Shown one piece after another: positions 1 through 12,017 of a stretch of DNA of 64,000 bases. The notes under the pieces were generated by a model, which was not told the origin of the DNA, searched no databases, and saw nothing but the letters and a program-made list of their open reading frames with translations. The stretch's first letter is position 1. Each line of letters begins with the position of its first letter. Origin of the DNA: Clostridium sp. BNL1100 (GTDB lineage Bacteria > Bacillota > Clostridia > Acetivibrionales > DSM-1351); NCBI RefSeq assembly GCF_000244875.1, contig NC_016791.1, positions 477,501 to 541,500 of the forward strand. Reading direction: 5' to 3'. The translations under genes and the position numbers were made by a program.

Positions 1-142
1 GGTCGAAGATAAATGACAGGAAGGCTTGAGCTAAGCTCGCTGGACTGAAAATCATTATCTTAGAGTTTCTTTACAATCACTGTTTAGTTTTCAAAGCCCA
101 TGTAACTATTGATAATAGTAATATGGTGTTTTAATTATTGAT
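1..142 (+). other. 16S-23S internal transcribed spacer, first part
   Basis: Spacer upstream of tRNA-Ile. The conserved 3' end of 16S rRNA is not present, so the 16S gene must lie left of the window. No open frame or other RNA gene is visible here. Confidence 0.7.
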
Positions 143-219
<77 letters not shown>

Positions 220-736
220 TACTAAACTGTAACAGTTTAGTATAAAATACCAGTTGACATGATAATTGAAACTGGTATAATAGGAACTCCGCAGTCAGTG
301 TGGCAACACAAACAACTGCGAGGTTTGTACCTTGAGAACTGAATAATGTTATTCAAAGAATGCGTTTCAAACGAGAGTTTGAAATACGTTTTAAGAAGAT
401 GAGAAGACAAGAGATATATAATTAATTATGTATTTTCTGAAAAGTAATAAGGGTAACATGTGAAAAGGAGAAATCCTTTAAACACGTAAAGCAGTTTACG
501 TTGGAAACATGCAACTCTTAGGAAACTAACTCATTGATAGGTTAAGACAATCACTTTAGTTCAATTACGATGTAATTGACATTGAGAATCTGATCAATCG
601 AAGATATTCGATAAAAAATTGATAGAAGCAAGCAGTACAAGGAAGGCGACCGACGAGAAGCGGAGTTTACGGTGGTAAATGAGCATCGCAGGAGGGAAGC
701 CTGACACAGTAATGCGAAGCTTATAGCAATTTTAGA
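220..736 (+). other. tRNA-Ile to 23S spacer with 23S processing stalk
   Basis: Non-coding spacer of about 517 bases. Visible structure includes a hairpin around 288-320, a hairpin at 362-388, and bases 389-406, which are complementary to 3841-3858 downstream of the 23S gene with a single change. Those two arms would form the long duplex that brackets pre-23S rRNA and is cut by RNase III in other bacteria. No protein-coding gene is supported. Confidence 0.6.
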
Positions 737-3786
<3,050 letters not shown>

Positions 3787-3903
3787 CAAAGAAAACAGGT
3801 ATTCAAAAGTAAAAGGTCTTAAAACTAGACAATGAGAGAGCTTCACATCTTCTTAAAAGGATAACATTAATCAGTTCTGAAGGTACAAAGTACCTAATAA
3901 ATC
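3787..3903 (+). other. 23S-5S spacer with 3' arm of 23S processing stalk
   Basis: Short spacer. Bases 3841-3858 are the near-perfect reverse complement of 389-406 upstream of the 23S gene and would close the pre-23S processing stalk. No tRNA or protein gene is visible. Confidence 0.6.
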
Positions 3904-4021
3904 TTCTGGTGGAAATGACGAGATGGCCACACCCGTTCCCATACCGAACACGGCAGTTAAGCATCTCAGTGCCGATAATACTTGGCTGGAAACGGCCCGG
4001 GAAAGTAGGTCTCTGCCAGAT
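3904..4021 (+). rRNA. 5S ribosomal RNA
   Basis: About 118 bases. The terminal stem TCTGGT (3905-3910) pairs with GCCAGA (4015-4020), and the loop sequences CCCATACCGAACACG and AGTAGGTCTCTGCC are typical of Gram-positive 5S rRNA. It is the last gene of the rrn operon and is followed at once by an intrinsic terminator. The exact ends may shift by one to three bases. Confidence 0.95.
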
Positions 4022-4028
4022 TTATATG

Positions 4029-4060
4029 AAAACCTCAAGCTCATAGCTTGAGGTTTTTTT
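4029..4060 (+). terminator. rrn operon intrinsic terminator
   Basis: AAAACCTCAAGCT and AGCTTGAGGTTTT form a 13-bp stem around loop CAT, followed by a T-run. It lies directly after 5S rRNA and closes the rRNA operon. Confidence 0.9.
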
Positions 4061-4110
4061 ACATAATCAAAAAAATGTGCAAGTAAAGTAAAAATATATT
4101 TTAAAACCAC

Positions 4111-4139
4111 TTGCAAATATAAAAAATATGTAGTAAAAT
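4111..4139 (+). promoter_or_regulatory. Likely promoter of the S10 operon
   Basis: TTGCAA at 4111-4116 and TAAAAT at 4134-4139 are separated by 17 bases, close to the housekeeping sigma consensus. It lies after the rrn terminator and about 275 bases before rpsJ, implying a long untranslated leader. It was identified by pattern only. Confidence 0.6.
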
Positions 4140-4414
4140 ATTGAATGTTGTGGCGTGGCATACGATGACGCAGGAGATTGCTATTCATAGAAATAGGTAA
4201 CTTTTGCTGAGAATGTCCGATTCAAGAAACCGGGCGACAAGTCACTGTACATTTTGAAGTGTAATATAATCGCTTTAAATGCCCAGGTTAAGTTTGTCCA
4301 ATTAGGATAAGAACGATCCTGGGTTTTTATATAAAACGTTATGAAACACCCGGCATAGTGTACAGACAAAACTTGTTGTACGTGACAAAATCCAACGTAC
4401 GAGGAGGTTTATGT
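4140..4414 (+). promoter_or_regulatory. S10 operon leader with terminator-like hairpin
   Basis: Untranslated leader before rpsJ. CCCAGG (4282-4287) pairs with CCTGGG (4318-4323) and is followed directly by TTTTTAT, the layout of an intrinsic terminator or attenuator placed about 85 bases ahead of the first gene. The S10 operon of E. coli is controlled in its leader by L4. Whether this leader is controlled in a similar way is inference; no known leader family was recognised. A GAGGAGG ribosome binding site lies at 4401-4407. Confidence 0.45.
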
Positions 4415-4726
4415 ATGTCAAACAAACAGAAAATACGTATCAGACTAAAGGCGTTCGATCATCAGGTGCTTGATCAGTCAGCTGAGAAGATCGTTGAAAC
4501 TGCTAAGAGGACAGGCGCAAAGGTTTCAGGACCTGTACCGCTTCCTACTGAGAAAGAGATTATTACAATCTTAAGAGCTCCACATAAATACAAGGACTCA
4601 AGAGAGCAGTTTGAAATGAGAACTCATAAAAGATTGATAGATGTAGTTCTACCAACGCCAAAGACTGTTGACGCATTAATGAGGCTGGATCTTCCAGCGG
4701 GTGTAGACATTGAGATTAAATTATAA
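4415..4726 (+). CDS. rpsJ: 30S ribosomal protein S10
   Basis: 103 residues, first gene of the S10 operon; S10 is a 30S head protein and, as NusE, an antitermination partner. The protein begins [16 protein letters not shown], a classical S10 start, and contains the GPVPLPT and [14 protein letters not shown] segments. Start ATG 4415 was chosen over upstream in-frame ATGs (4358, and out-of-frame 4411) because GAGGAGG at 4401-4407 is 7 bases away and family homology begins there. Confidence 0.97.
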   Translation: MSNKQKIRIRLKAFDHQVLDQSAEKIVETAKRTGAKVSGPVPLPTEKEIITILRAPHKYKDSREQFEMRTHKRLIDVVLPTPKTVDALMRLDLPAGVDIEIKL

Positions 4727-4834
4727 TTTCAATATTTGAAAGTAATAAATGTCAAGCTAGTCTACAATGTTAAGTGTTAGTAGTAGGTCATGTTCATAGA
4801 AAATATGAACCAATAACCATAGGAGGTAATTTTA

Positions 4835-5473
4835 ATGAAAAAAGCAATGTTAGGTAAGAAAATTGGAATGACTCAAATATTTGATGAAAATGGTTTGGTT
4901 ATACCAGTTACAGTTGTAGAAGCAGGCCCATTAACAGTTGTTCAGAAGAAGACTGTTGAAACTGACGGATATAATGCTTTAAAAGTTGGATATCAAAAGG
5001 TTGCGGAAAAGAAACTTAGCAAACCTGCTTTAGGTCAGTTCAGCAAGACTAAGCTTGCTCCAATGAAGTATCTTAGAGAGTTCAGACTGGAAGATATATC
5101 AAGCTATGAAGTCGGTCAGGAAATTAAGGCTGAGGATATGTTCCAATCTGGAGATAAAATAGACGTAAGTGGCCTTTCAAAGGGTAAAGGATTTCAGGGT
5201 ACTATTAAGAGATACGGCCAAAAAGGTGGACCTAAAACTCACGGTTCAATGTACCACAGAAGAGTTGGTTCCATGAGTGCAAACACCAATCCGGCAAGAG
5301 TATTTAAGGGCAAGAAGTTACCAGGTCATATGGGTATGGACAACACTACAGTTCAAAATCTTGAAGTTGTTAGAGTTGATGCAGAAAGAAACCTTATTCT
5401 TGTAAAAGGTGCTCTTCCAGGACCTAAAGGTGGATTGCTTGTTATTAAAAGTACGGTTAAATCCGGTAAATAA
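4835..5473 (+). CDS. rplC: 50S ribosomal protein L3
   Basis: 212 residues, the usual length. L3 nucleates 50S assembly and reaches toward the peptidyl transferase centre. The N-terminus [10 protein letters not shown] and the block around [21 protein letters not shown] with GHMG are diagnostic. A good AGGAGG site lies 7 bases before ATG. The 108-base gap before it holds a small perfect hairpin (4792-4810). Confidence 0.97.
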   Translation: MKKAMLGKKIGMTQIFDENGLVIPVTVVEAGPLTVVQKKTVETDGYNALKVGYQKVAEKKLSKPALGQFSKTKLAPMKYLREFRLEDISSYEVGQEIKAEDMFQSGDKIDVSGLSKGKGFQGTIKRYGQKGGPKTHGSMYHRRVGSMSANTNPARVFKGKKLPGHMGMDNTTVQNLEVVRVDAERNLILVKGALPGPKGGLLVIKSTVKSGK

Positions 5474-5497
5474 TAACGTGAAGGGAGGAAGTAACAC

Positions 5498-6121
5498 ATG
5501 CCAAAGGTTGATTTATATAACATGAAAGGTGAAGTAGTTGGAGATATTCAACTTTGCGATAATGTTTTCGGTGCAGAAGTAAATAATGAAGTACTTCACG
5601 CAGTAGTAGTAAATCAGTTAGCAAATAAAAGACAAGGTACTCAGTCGACAAAAACCAAAAGTGAAGTTAGAGGTGGCGGTAAGAAGCCATGGAGACAAAA
5701 GGGAACCGGTCGTGCAAGACAGGGTAGTATCCGTTCAGCACAGTGGATTAAAGGTGGTATAGTATTAGGACCTAAGCCACGTAGCTACAGATACACTATG
5801 CCAAAGAAAGTAAAGCGTATTGCTATGAAGTCAGCATTGACATCAAAGGTTTCAGGAAATGAAATTTTTGTACTGGATGCTTTGACATTGGAAGCAATTA
5901 AGACTAAGTCAATGGTAGGTGTGCTTAACAATTTGAAAGTTGATTCAAGTGCTTTGATAGTAATAGATTCAAAGAATGAAAACATTGTTAAGTCTGCTAG
6001 AAATATACCAGGAATAAAGACAGCATACGTAAATACTCTTAATGTATTTGATATATTGAAATATGATAAGTTTATTATAACTAAGGATGCTGTTGAAAAG
6101 GTTGAGGAGGTGTACGCATAA
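5498..6121 (+). CDS. rplD: 50S ribosomal protein L4
   Basis: 207 residues, normal size. It contains the extended-loop block [20 protein letters not shown] near residues 66-85 that lines the exit tunnel, and a C-terminal alpha/beta domain. In enterobacteria L4 represses its own S10 operon; that role is not shown here. Its stop codon overlaps the start of rplW by one base, indicating translational coupling. Confidence 0.97.
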   Translation: MPKVDLYNMKGEVVGDIQLCDNVFGAEVNNEVLHAVVVNQLANKRQGTQSTKTKSEVRGGGKKPWRQKGTGRARQGSIRSAQWIKGGIVLGPKPRSYRYTMPKKVKRIAMKSALTSKVSGNEIFVLDALTLEAIKTKSMVGVLNNLKVDSSALIVIDSKNENIVKSARNIPGIKTAYVNTLNVFDILKYDKFIITKDAVEKVEEVYA

Positions 6122-6474
6122 TGAGATTGCCACAAGACATAATTATAAAGCCATATATAACTGAAAAAAGTAATATGGAAATAGGTGCTGGTAAGTACAC
6201 TTTTATTGTTGATGTAAAATCAACAAAAACCGAAATAAAAAAGGCAGTTGAAGCATTATTCAGCGTTAAGGTATTACAAGTTAATACCATGAACTTTGAA
6301 GGTAAAATCAAGCGCACAGGTGTTCACGAAGGACCACGTCCAGCTTGGAAAAAGGCAATCGTTAAGATTGATACTGATCCAAAGCCTGTTGAATACTTAG
6401 CAAAGGGCGGCAAGACTGTAACAAATAATAAGAAATATAAAAATAGCATTGAAGAATTTGGCGTTGCTCAGTAA
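6121..6474 (+). CDS. rplW: 50S ribosomal protein L23
   Basis: 117 residues. L23 sits at the exit-tunnel mouth and forms the docking site for trigger factor and SRP. The opening IIIKPYITEKS and the segment VDVKSTKTEIKKAVE are typical. The start ATG shares its A with the rplD stop codon, and the ribosome binding site GAGGAGG lies inside the end of rplD. The C-terminal tail is somewhat longer than the 95-100 residues common in the family. Confidence 0.96.
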   Translation: MRLPQDIIIKPYITEKSNMEIGAGKYTFIVDVKSTKTEIKKAVEALFSVKVLQVNTMNFEGKIKRTGVHEGPRPAWKKAIVKIDTDPKPVEYLAKGGKTVTNNKKYKNSIEEFGVAQ

Positions 6475-6505
6475 TTAAGCCAGGTTATAAAAGGAGTGAG
6501 AAGAG

Positions 6506-7339
6506 ATGGCATTAAAAAAGTATAGTCCTACTTCTCCATCCAGAAGGTTTATGACAGGAATGGATTATTCAGATTTATCGAAAGTTGAACCTGAAAAGTC
6601 ATTACTGGAACCTCTGAAGAAAAATGGAGGAAGAAACTCTTATGGTAGGATTACTGTTCGTCATCAAGGCGGCGGTAACAGACAAAAATATAGAGTTATA
6701 GATTTTAAGAGAGACAAAGATGGAATCAAAGCAAAGGTTGCTACAATCGAGTATGATCCAAACAGGACTGCAAATATTGCGCTTCTTAACTATTTAGATG
6801 GTGAAAAGAGATATATTCTTGCACCAGTAGGATTAAGTGTTGGCGATATTGTTGAGTCAGGAGCATCTGCGGATATCAAACCAGGTAACGCACTTCCTCT
6901 TACAAATATCCCTGTAGGTTCATTAATTCATAATATTGAACTTAAGCCAGGTAAGGGTGGCCAGATGGTTAGAGCTGCAGGAAACTCTGCTCAATTGATG
7001 GCTAAAGAGGGCGAATATGCTCAGGTTAGACTTCCTTCAGGTGAAGTTCGTATGGTTAGAATCAATTGTAAAGCTACAATCGGACAGATTGGTAATCTTG
7101 AACACGAAAACGTGTCACTTGGTAAGGCTGGTAGAAAAAGATGGATGGGTATCAGACCTACAGTCCGCGGTGTTGTTATGAACCCGGTTGACCATCCTCA
7201 CGGTGGTGGAGAAGGTAAATCACCTATCGGTAGACCAAGTCCTGTTACACCTTGGGGTAAACCAACTCTTGGCTTGAAGACTAGAAAGAAGAAAAACAAG
7301 TCAGATAAGTTTATTGTTAAGAGAAGAAATCAAAAGTAA
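6506..7339 (+). CDS. rplB: 50S ribosomal protein L2
   Basis: 277 residues, full length. L2 is needed for subunit association and peptidyl transfer. It carries the OB-fold N-terminal part, the [12 protein letters not shown] block and the C-terminal signature with [16 protein letters not shown] that contains the conserved histidine near the active centre. It begins at ATG 6506 after AGGAGTGAG. A compact stem-loop follows in the gap before rpsS. Confidence 0.98.
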   Translation: MALKKYSPTSPSRRFMTGMDYSDLSKVEPEKSLLEPLKKNGGRNSYGRITVRHQGGGNRQKYRVIDFKRDKDGIKAKVATIEYDPNRTANIALLNYLDGEKRYILAPVGLSVGDIVESGASADIKPGNALPLTNIPVGSLIHNIELKPGKGGQMVRAAGNSAQLMAKEGEYAQVRLPSGEVRMVRINCKATIGQIGNLEHENVSLGKAGRKRWMGIRPTVRGVVMNPVDHPHGGGEGKSPIGRPSPVTPWGKPTLGLKTRKKKNKSDKFIVKRRNQK

Positions 7340-7350
7340 TATATCGGGAT

Positions 7351-7387
7351 ATTTGGAAGTAAGAGCGGTTTAACCGCTCCGCCAAAT
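7351..7387 (+). promoter_or_regulatory. Stem-loop between rplB and rpsS
   Basis: ATTTGG (7351-7356) pairs with CCAAAT (7382-7387) outside an inner perfect 7-bp hairpin GAGCGGT-TTA-ACCGCTC (7363-7379). No T-run follows, so it is not a normal terminator. It lies in the 84-base leader of rpsS and could be a processing or translation-control structure; the function is unknown. Confidence 0.45.
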
Positions 7388-7423
7388 CCTACGAGATGGC
7401 GGCGAAGGGAGGATTTTAGAATA

Positions 7424-7705
7424 ATGAGTAGATCAGTTAAAAAGGGACCTTACGTGCTTGATTCATTGCTTAAGAAGATTGAAGAAATGAATAAAGTAAA
7501 TGATAAGAAAGTTATCAAGACCTGGTCAAGGGCTTCAACTATATTCCCTCAGATGGTTGGACACACAATTGCTGTTCATGATGGAAAGAAGCACGTTCCT
7601 GTATATATAACAGAAGAAATGGTTGGTCATAAGCTTGGTGAATTTGCACCAACAAGAACATACAAGGGACATGGCGGTAACGAGAAGTCTTCTTCTCTAA
7701 GGTAA
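7424..7705 (+). CDS. rpsS: 30S ribosomal protein S19
   Basis: 93 residues, normal length; an S13-interacting protein of the 30S head. The N-terminus [16 protein letters not shown], the middle [19 protein letters not shown] and the end [12 protein letters not shown] are all diagnostic. The start at ATG 7424 follows GGGAGG at about 10 bases. Confidence 0.97.
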   Translation: MSRSVKKGPYVLDSLLKKIEEMNKVNDKKVIKTWSRASTIFPQMVGHTIAVHDGKKHVPVYITEEMVGHKLGEFAPTRTYKGHGGNEKSSSLR

Positions 7706-7757
7706 AAGATTTTTTAAACTAAAAGTTTAAGATTAGAACTGAAAGGAGGCTATTCAG

Positions 7758-8234
7758 TTGGAGAAAAAAGTATTGTCCAAAGAGGAGCTATTAAAGAATA
7801 AAGATCAGATTTTGGCTGAACAAAATGCTAAGCATACTAAGTCAAATAAGCCTGCACTTCTTACTAAGAAAGAGAGAAAAGTTCTCGGAATCGGTAAAGA
7901 TGAAGGAAGAGCAGTTTTAAAATATGCACGTATATCATCCAGAAAGGTTAAAATCGTACTGGATTTGATAAAAAATAAGGGTATAGATGAGGCTTATGGT
8001 ATCCTCAAATTTACACCTAAGGCTGCATCAGAGGTTTTGTACAAGCTTCTTAAATCAGCAGAAGCAAATGCTGTTAACAATAATAGTTTGAATCATGATA
8101 ACCTTTTTATTGCAGAAGCTTTTGCAACTCAAGGACCAACATTAAAGAGAATTATGCCACGTGCTCAAGGTAGAGCATTTAAAATTCAAAAAAGAACCAG
8201 CCATATAACATTGGTTGTAAAGGAAAGAGAATAA
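7758..8234 (+). CDS. rplV: 50S ribosomal protein L22 with N-terminal extension
   Basis: 158 residues against about 110-115 in most bacteria. The conserved L22 body begins near residue 50 (AVLKYARISSRKVKIVLDLIK) and ends with the beta-hairpin region RIMPRAQGRAFKIQKRTSHITLVV that reaches the exit tunnel. The first 45-50 residues are an extra lysine- and glutamate-rich helical stretch. Start TTG 7758 is supported by AAGGAGG at 7742-7748 and there is no internal start with a comparable site close to the core, so the extension looks genuine. Confidence 0.94.
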   Translation: MEKKVLSKEELLKNKDQILAEQNAKHTKSNKPALLTKKERKVLGIGKDEGRAVLKYARISSRKVKIVLDLIKNKGIDEAYGILKFTPKAASEVLYKLLKSAEANAVNNNSLNHDNLFIAEAFATQGPTLKRIMPRAQGRAFKIQKRTSHITLVVKERE

Positions 8235-8253
8235 GCGAGAAGGAGGTTGAGTA

Positions 8254-8922
8254 ATGGGCCAGAAAGTAAATCCTCATGGATTAAGAATTGGAATTATTAA
8301 AGATTGGGATACAAAATGGTATGCTAATGACAAATCTTTTAGCAGCTATCTTGTTGAAGATGTGAAAATAAGAAATTTCATAAAGAAGAAGCTTTATATT
8401 TCAGGCATTTCTAGAATTGAGATTGACCGTGCAGCAAATAAGGTCAAGATTAATGTAAATACTGCAAAGCCAGGACTTGTAATAGGCAAGGGTGGCCAAG
8501 GTATTGAAGAACTTAGAAAAGAAATAGAAAAAATGACAGGAAAGAGCGTTCTGATTAACATCACTGAGATTAAAGTTCCTGAAATGGATGCTCAGCTAGT
8601 TGCAGAGAACATCGCGTCACAGCTAGAAAAACGTATATCTTTCAGAAGAGCAATGAAGCAGGCTATGTCAAGAACAATGAAACTTGGTGCTAAGGGTATC
8701 AAGACTGCGTGTGCAGGTAGACTTGGTGGTGCAGAAATAGCAAGAACTGAGCATTATCATGACGGTACTATTCCACTTCAAACACTTCGTGCTGATATAG
8801 ACTATGGTTTTGCCGAAGCAAACACAACTTATGGTAAAATTGGTGTCAAGGTATGGATATACAAAGGAGAAGTTCTTCCTGCTGTTAAGAGAGACAGAAA
8901 AGCGGAAGGAGGGGTTAAGTAA
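8254..8922 (+). CDS. rpsC: 30S ribosomal protein S3
   Basis: 222 residues, normal. It begins [14 protein letters not shown], then has a KH domain with [15 protein letters not shown] near residues 75-90 and the C-terminal domain with [20 protein letters not shown]3 forms part of the mRNA entry site. ATG 8254 follows AGGAGG. Its stop overlaps the rplP start codon. Confidence 0.97.
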   Translation: MGQKVNPHGLRIGIIKDWDTKWYANDKSFSSYLVEDVKIRNFIKKKLYISGISRIEIDRAANKVKINVNTAKPGLVIGKGGQGIEELRKEIEKMTGKSVLINITEIKVPEMDAQLVAENIASQLEKRISFRRAMKQAMSRTMKLGAKGIKTACAGRLGGAEIARTEHYHDGTIPLQTLRADIDYGFAEANTTYGKIGVKVWIYKGEVLPAVKRDRKAEGGVK

Positions 8923-9359
8923 TGTTAATGCCCAAAAGAGTAAAACATAGAAGGGTTCACAGAGGTAGAATGACCGGAAAAGCTACCAGAGGTAACTTTG
9001 TTAGCAATGGTGAGTTCGGAATTCAGGCTTTAGAACCTGCTTGGATAACAAGCAACCAAATTGAGGCTGCCAGAATAGCAATGACTCGTTTCATCAAGCG
9101 TGGCGGTAAGGTTTGGATTAAAATATTCCCGGATAAGCCGGTAACAAAGAAACCTGCTGAAACTCGTATGGGTAGTGGTAAAGGTTCACCGGAATATTGG
9201 GTTGCAGTAGTTAAACCTGGAAGAGTATTATTTGAAATTGCGGGAGTACCTGAAGAGACAGCTAGAGAGGCATTAAGACTCGCTATGCACAAGCTTCCGG
9301 TTAAATGTAAATTTGTAACCCGCGAGACAGAAATGGGTGGTGAAGCAAATGAAAGCTAG
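8922..9359 (+). CDS. rplP: 50S ribosomal protein L16
   Basis: 145 residues; L16 helps organise the A-site tRNA elbow region of the 50S subunit. It begins [17 protein letters not shown] and contains [24 protein letters not shown] in two conserved parts. ATG 8922 is preferred to ATG 8928 because GGAAGGAGGGG (8904-8914) is 7 bases away. It overlaps rpsC by one base and rpmC by 11 bases. Confidence 0.97.
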   Translation: MLMPKRVKHRRVHRGRMTGKATRGNFVSNGEFGIQALEPAWITSNQIEAARIAMTRFIKRGGKVWIKIFPDKPVTKKPAETRMGSGKGSPEYWVAVVKPGRVLFEIAGVPEETAREALRLAMHKLPVKCKFVTRETEMGGEANES

Positions 9360-9549
9360 TGAAATCAGAGAAAAGGATATTGTTGAATTAAACAAGGAAT
9401 TGGGCGAATTAAAGTCTGAACTCTTTAAGCTTAGATTTCAGCTTGCTACAAATCAGCTTGAGAACCCAATGAAACTTAAGGATGTTAAAAAATCCATTGC
9501 CAGAGTTAAAACAATAATAAGGGAAAAAGAGCTTAGCGATAACAAGTAA
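9349..9549 (+). CDS. rpmC: 50S ribosomal protein L29
   Basis: 66 residues, a two-helix protein near the exit tunnel. The sequence [15 protein letters not shown] and the C-terminal [19 protein letters not shown] are typical. ATG 9349 was chosen over in-frame GTG 9337 because it gives the standard N-terminus with a GGGTGG site upstream. The gene starts inside the end of rplP, so translation is probably coupled. Confidence 0.95.
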   Translation: MKASEIREKDIVELNKELGELKSELFKLRFQLATNQLENPMKLKDVKKSIARVKTIIREKELSDNK

Positions 9550-9669
9550 TAGCTATTTGCTAAAGTAATTGAAAAACCTTAACCATAATGAATAACGTCA
9601 GTTATGTTCTTTGTAATACATCAACCGATAGTATCACAAAGACGAGTATTCGGAAGGAGGTAATTCCAC

Positions 9670-9927
9670 TTGGTTGAAAGAGCTTTAAGAAAGACTAGGG
9701 TTGGCAAGGTTGTCAGCAATAAGATGGATAAAACTATTGTTGTTGCTATAGAAACTAGTGTAAAGCATCCGTTATACGGAAAAATTGTTAAGAGAACTTA
9801 TAAGCTAAAGGCACATGATGAAGAAAACACATGCCAGATTGGTGATAAAGTTAAAGTAATGGAAACAAGGCCATTGAGTAAGGAAAAGAGATGGAGACTT
9901 GTTGAAATCGTTGAAAAGGCACAATAA
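9670..9927 (+). CDS. rpsQ: 30S ribosomal protein S17
   Basis: 85 residues, OB-fold protein binding 16S rRNA helix 11. [20 protein letters not shown] and [20 protein letters not shown] are the family signatures. The start is TTG 9670 with GGAAGGAGG 9 bases upstream. A 120-base gap separates it from rpmC; no gene is visible in that gap. Confidence 0.96.
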   Translation: MVERALRKTRVGKVVSNKMDKTIVVAIETSVKHPLYGKIVKRTYKLKAHDEENTCQIGDKVKVMETRPLSKEKRWRLVEIVEKAQ

Positions 9928-9970
9928 TATATGTGCAGTCTGAGCAGAAATTTTGGAAGGAGGTACCACT

Positions 9971-10339
9971 ATGATTCAAGTTCAGTCTAGAATGAAAGTA
10001 GCTGATAATACCGGAGCTAAAGAACTTATGTGTATAAAAGTTCTTGGCGGTTCTTGGAGAAAGTATGCTAATATAGGTGATGTTATAGTAGCTTCTGTTA
10101 AAAATGCAACACCCGGCGGTGTTGTAAAAAAAGGTGACGTTGTAAAATGCGTTATTGTACGCTCTAAGAAAGGCGTTAGAAGACCTGATGGATCTTACAT
10201 CAGATTTGATGAAAATGCTGCAGTTATAATTAAAGACGATAAGAACCCAAGAGGAACTCGTATATTTGGACCTGTTGCAAGAGAATTAAGAGATAAAGAT
10301 TTCATGAAGATTCTTTCTCTTGCACCAGAAGTATTGTAA
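9971..10339 (+). CDS. rplN: 50S ribosomal protein L14
   Basis: 122 residues, the standard length. It begins [20 protein letters not shown], and contains the conserved [15 protein letters not shown] and [14 protein letters not shown] blocks. L14 contacts the 30S subunit and silencing factor RsfS. ATG 9971 was chosen over an in-frame upstream ATG (9953) because GGAAGGAGG lies directly before 9971. Confidence 0.97.
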   Translation: MIQVQSRMKVADNTGAKELMCIKVLGGSWRKYANIGDVIVASVKNATPGGVVKKGDVVKCVIVRSKKGVRRPDGSYIRFDENAAVIIKDDKNPRGTRIFGPVARELRDKDFMKILSLAPEVL

Positions 10340-10357
10340 GGAAGGAGGCGGCTTAAT

Positions 10358-10708
10358 TTGGCAAACAAAGTTCATGTAAAAAAGAGTGATACAGTTCTTG
10401 TGCTTTCAGGAAAAGATAGAGGCAAGAAGGGCAAGGTATTAAGCGTAAATCCTTCTACTAATCAAGTACTTGTTGAAGGTGTAAATATGTCAACAAAGCA
10501 CAAAAAGCCTAGAGGAAAATATCAACAAGGTGGCATTATCCATCAGGAGTCACATATCGACAGTTCAAATGTTATGCTGGTTTGTGATAAATGTGGAAAG
10601 CCTACCAAAGTTGCAAAGAAAGTTCTCGACAATGGGCAGAAGGCTAGAGCTTGTAAGAACTGTAACGAAATTATTGATATAGTATTAGATAAAAACAAAG
10701 ACGGTTAA
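10358..10708 (+). CDS. rplX: 50S ribosomal protein L24 with zinc-ribbon
   Basis: 116 residues. The KOW motif near residues 10-30 (VLSGKDRGKKGKVL) identifies L24, an assembly-initiator protein. The C-terminal part holds two CxxC pairs (C76/C79 and C99/C102) that would bind zinc, a form seen in part of the family. Start TTG 10358 follows GGAAGGAGG with 9-base spacing. Confidence 0.96.
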   Translation: MANKVHVKKSDTVLVLSGKDRGKKGKVLSVNPSTNQVLVEGVNMSTKHKKPRGKYQQGGIIHQESHIDSSNVMLVCDKCGKPTKVAKKVLDNGQKARACKNCNEIIDIVLDKNKDG

Positions 10709-10735
10709 TAGTACTGCCGAAAGGAGGTATAGCAC

Positions 10736-11278
10736 ATGGCAAGGTTAAAAGATAAATATCTTAGTGAAGCAGTTCCTGCTTTGAAAGAAAAGTTTAAATA
10801 TAGCAGTAACATGCAGATTCCAAAGCTTGAGAAAATAGTTCTTAACATGGGAGTCGGAGAAGTAAAAGACAACCCAAAGGCTATGGATTCAGCAGTAAAT
10901 GATATGACATTGATTACCGGACAAAAGCCGATTGTAACCAAGGCTAAAAAGTCAGTAGCGGCATTTAAGTTGAGACAGGGAATGAATATTGGCTGTAAGG
11001 TCACATTAAGAGGCGCGAGAATGTATGAATTCGTTGATAAGCTCTTTAATGTAGCCATTCCTAGAGTAAGAGACTTCAGAGGTCTTTCTAACAACTCATT
11101 TGACGGTAGAGGAAATTACTCTATGGGTGTCAAGGACCAGTTAATATTCCCTGAAATTGAATATGACAAGGTTGATAAGTTAAGAGGAATGGATATCGTT
11201 TTTGTAACTACGGCTAAGAGTGATGAAGAAGCTAAAGAGCTTTTAAAATTACTTGGTATGCCATTCAGCCAGAGCTAA
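10736..11278 (+). CDS. rplE: 50S ribosomal protein L5
   Basis: 180 residues, standard. L5 binds 5S rRNA in the central protuberance. Signatures include [15 protein letters not shown], a TGQKP block near residue 60 and [23 protein letters not shown] 10736 follows AAAGGAGG. Confidence 0.97.
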   Translation: MARLKDKYLSEAVPALKEKFKYSSNMQIPKLEKIVLNMGVGEVKDNPKAMDSAVNDMTLITGQKPIVTKAKKSVAAFKLRQGMNIGCKVTLRGARMYEFVDKLFNVAIPRVRDFRGLSNNSFDGRGNYSMGVKDQLIFPEIEYDKVDKLRGMDIVFVTTAKSDEEAKELLKLLGMPFSQS

Positions 11279-11293
11279 GGAGGGATTGAAGGC

Positions 11294-11479
11294 ATGGCAA
11301 AGAAATCTATGATTATAAAGCAACAGCGTACACCCAAGTTTAGTACAAGGGCTTACAATAGATGTAAAATATGTGGAAGACCACACGCATACATTAGAAA
11401 ATTTGGAATTTGCCGTTTATGCTTTAGACAATTAGCGTACAAAGGTCAAATACCTGGCGTTAAAAAAGCAAGCTGGTAA
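11294..11479 (+). CDS. rpsN: 30S ribosomal protein S14, zinc-binding (type Z)
   Basis: 61 residues, the short zinc-dependent form. Cysteines 24, 27, 40 and 43 make the CxxC-x12-CxxC zinc knuckle, followed by [18 protein letters not shown], the conserved end. It is located between rplE and rpsH, as is usual in the spc operon. ATG 11294 follows AAGGAGGG. Confidence 0.97.
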   Translation: MAKKSMIIKQQRTPKFSTRAYNRCKICGRPHAYIRKFGICRLCFRQLAYKGQIPGVKKASW

Positions 11480-11503
11480 TATCATTGGAAGGAGGTTAAA
11501 CAT

Positions 11504-11902
11504 ATGCAAATTACTGATGCAATAGCTGATATGTTAACCAGAATAAGAAATGCAGGTTCTGCTAAACATGAATCAGTTGATATACCCGCTTCCAACCTCA
11601 AGAGGTCTATAGCAAACATTTTGCTGGAAGAAGGATATATTAAGAATTTTGAAGAAATTAGTGACGGTAAGCAGGGCGTACTTAGAGTTAGCTTAAAGTA
11701 CACCAATAATAAGCAAAACGTTATAACTGGAATAAAGAGAATTAGTAAGCCTGGTTTGAGAGTATATGCTGGAAAGGACGAACTACCTAAGGTATTGGGT
11801 GGACTCGGTATCGCAGTAATCTCAACATCAAAGGGAATAATGACTGACAGGAAAGCCAGAGTAGAAGGTATAGGCGGAGAAGTTCTGGCATTTGTTTGGT
11901 AA
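11504..11902 (+). CDS. rpsH: 30S ribosomal protein S8
   Basis: 132 residues, normal. It begins [17 protein letters not shown] and ends with GIMTDRKAR followed by GGEVLAFVW; both ends are diagnostic. S8 binds central-domain 16S rRNA and in E. coli represses the spc operon. A very strong inverted repeat follows in the gap before rplF. Confidence 0.97.
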   Translation: MQITDAIADMLTRIRNAGSAKHESVDIPASNLKRSIANILLEEGYIKNFEEISDGKQGVLRVSLKYTNNKQNVITGIKRISKPGLRVYAGKDELPKVLGGLGIAVISTSKGIMTDRKARVEGIGGEVLAFVW

Positions 11903-11921
11903 GTTATAAATCCTCAGGTAA

Positions 11922-11959
11922 AGTATTTTCAAATTCTTATTTAAGAATTTGAAAATACT
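11922..11959 (+). promoter_or_regulatory. Perfect 18-bp hairpin between rpsH and rplF
   Basis: AGTATTTTCAAATTCTTA (11922-11939) is the exact reverse complement of 11942-11959, with a two-base spacer. It lies in the 115-base gap inside the spc operon. No T-run follows, and a second small dyad GGGC/GCCC (974-989 of the same kilobase) lies just downstream. A processing site or partial terminator adjusting distal expression is possible; the role is unknown. Confidence 0.55.
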
Positions 11960-12017
11960 CTAAGGTCTGAAAAGGGCACTAAATGGCCCATAATTTTAAG
12001 AACTGGAGGTATACGAC

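Noticed and set aside
3871-4188. 105-codon minus-strand frame across 5S rRNA and its terminator
   Set aside because: It runs antisense through a structured RNA gene and a terminator; chance frame.
4358-4414. Longer start for S10 at ATG 4358
   Set aside because: It would include the GAGGAGG site in the coding region and add residues not found in S10.
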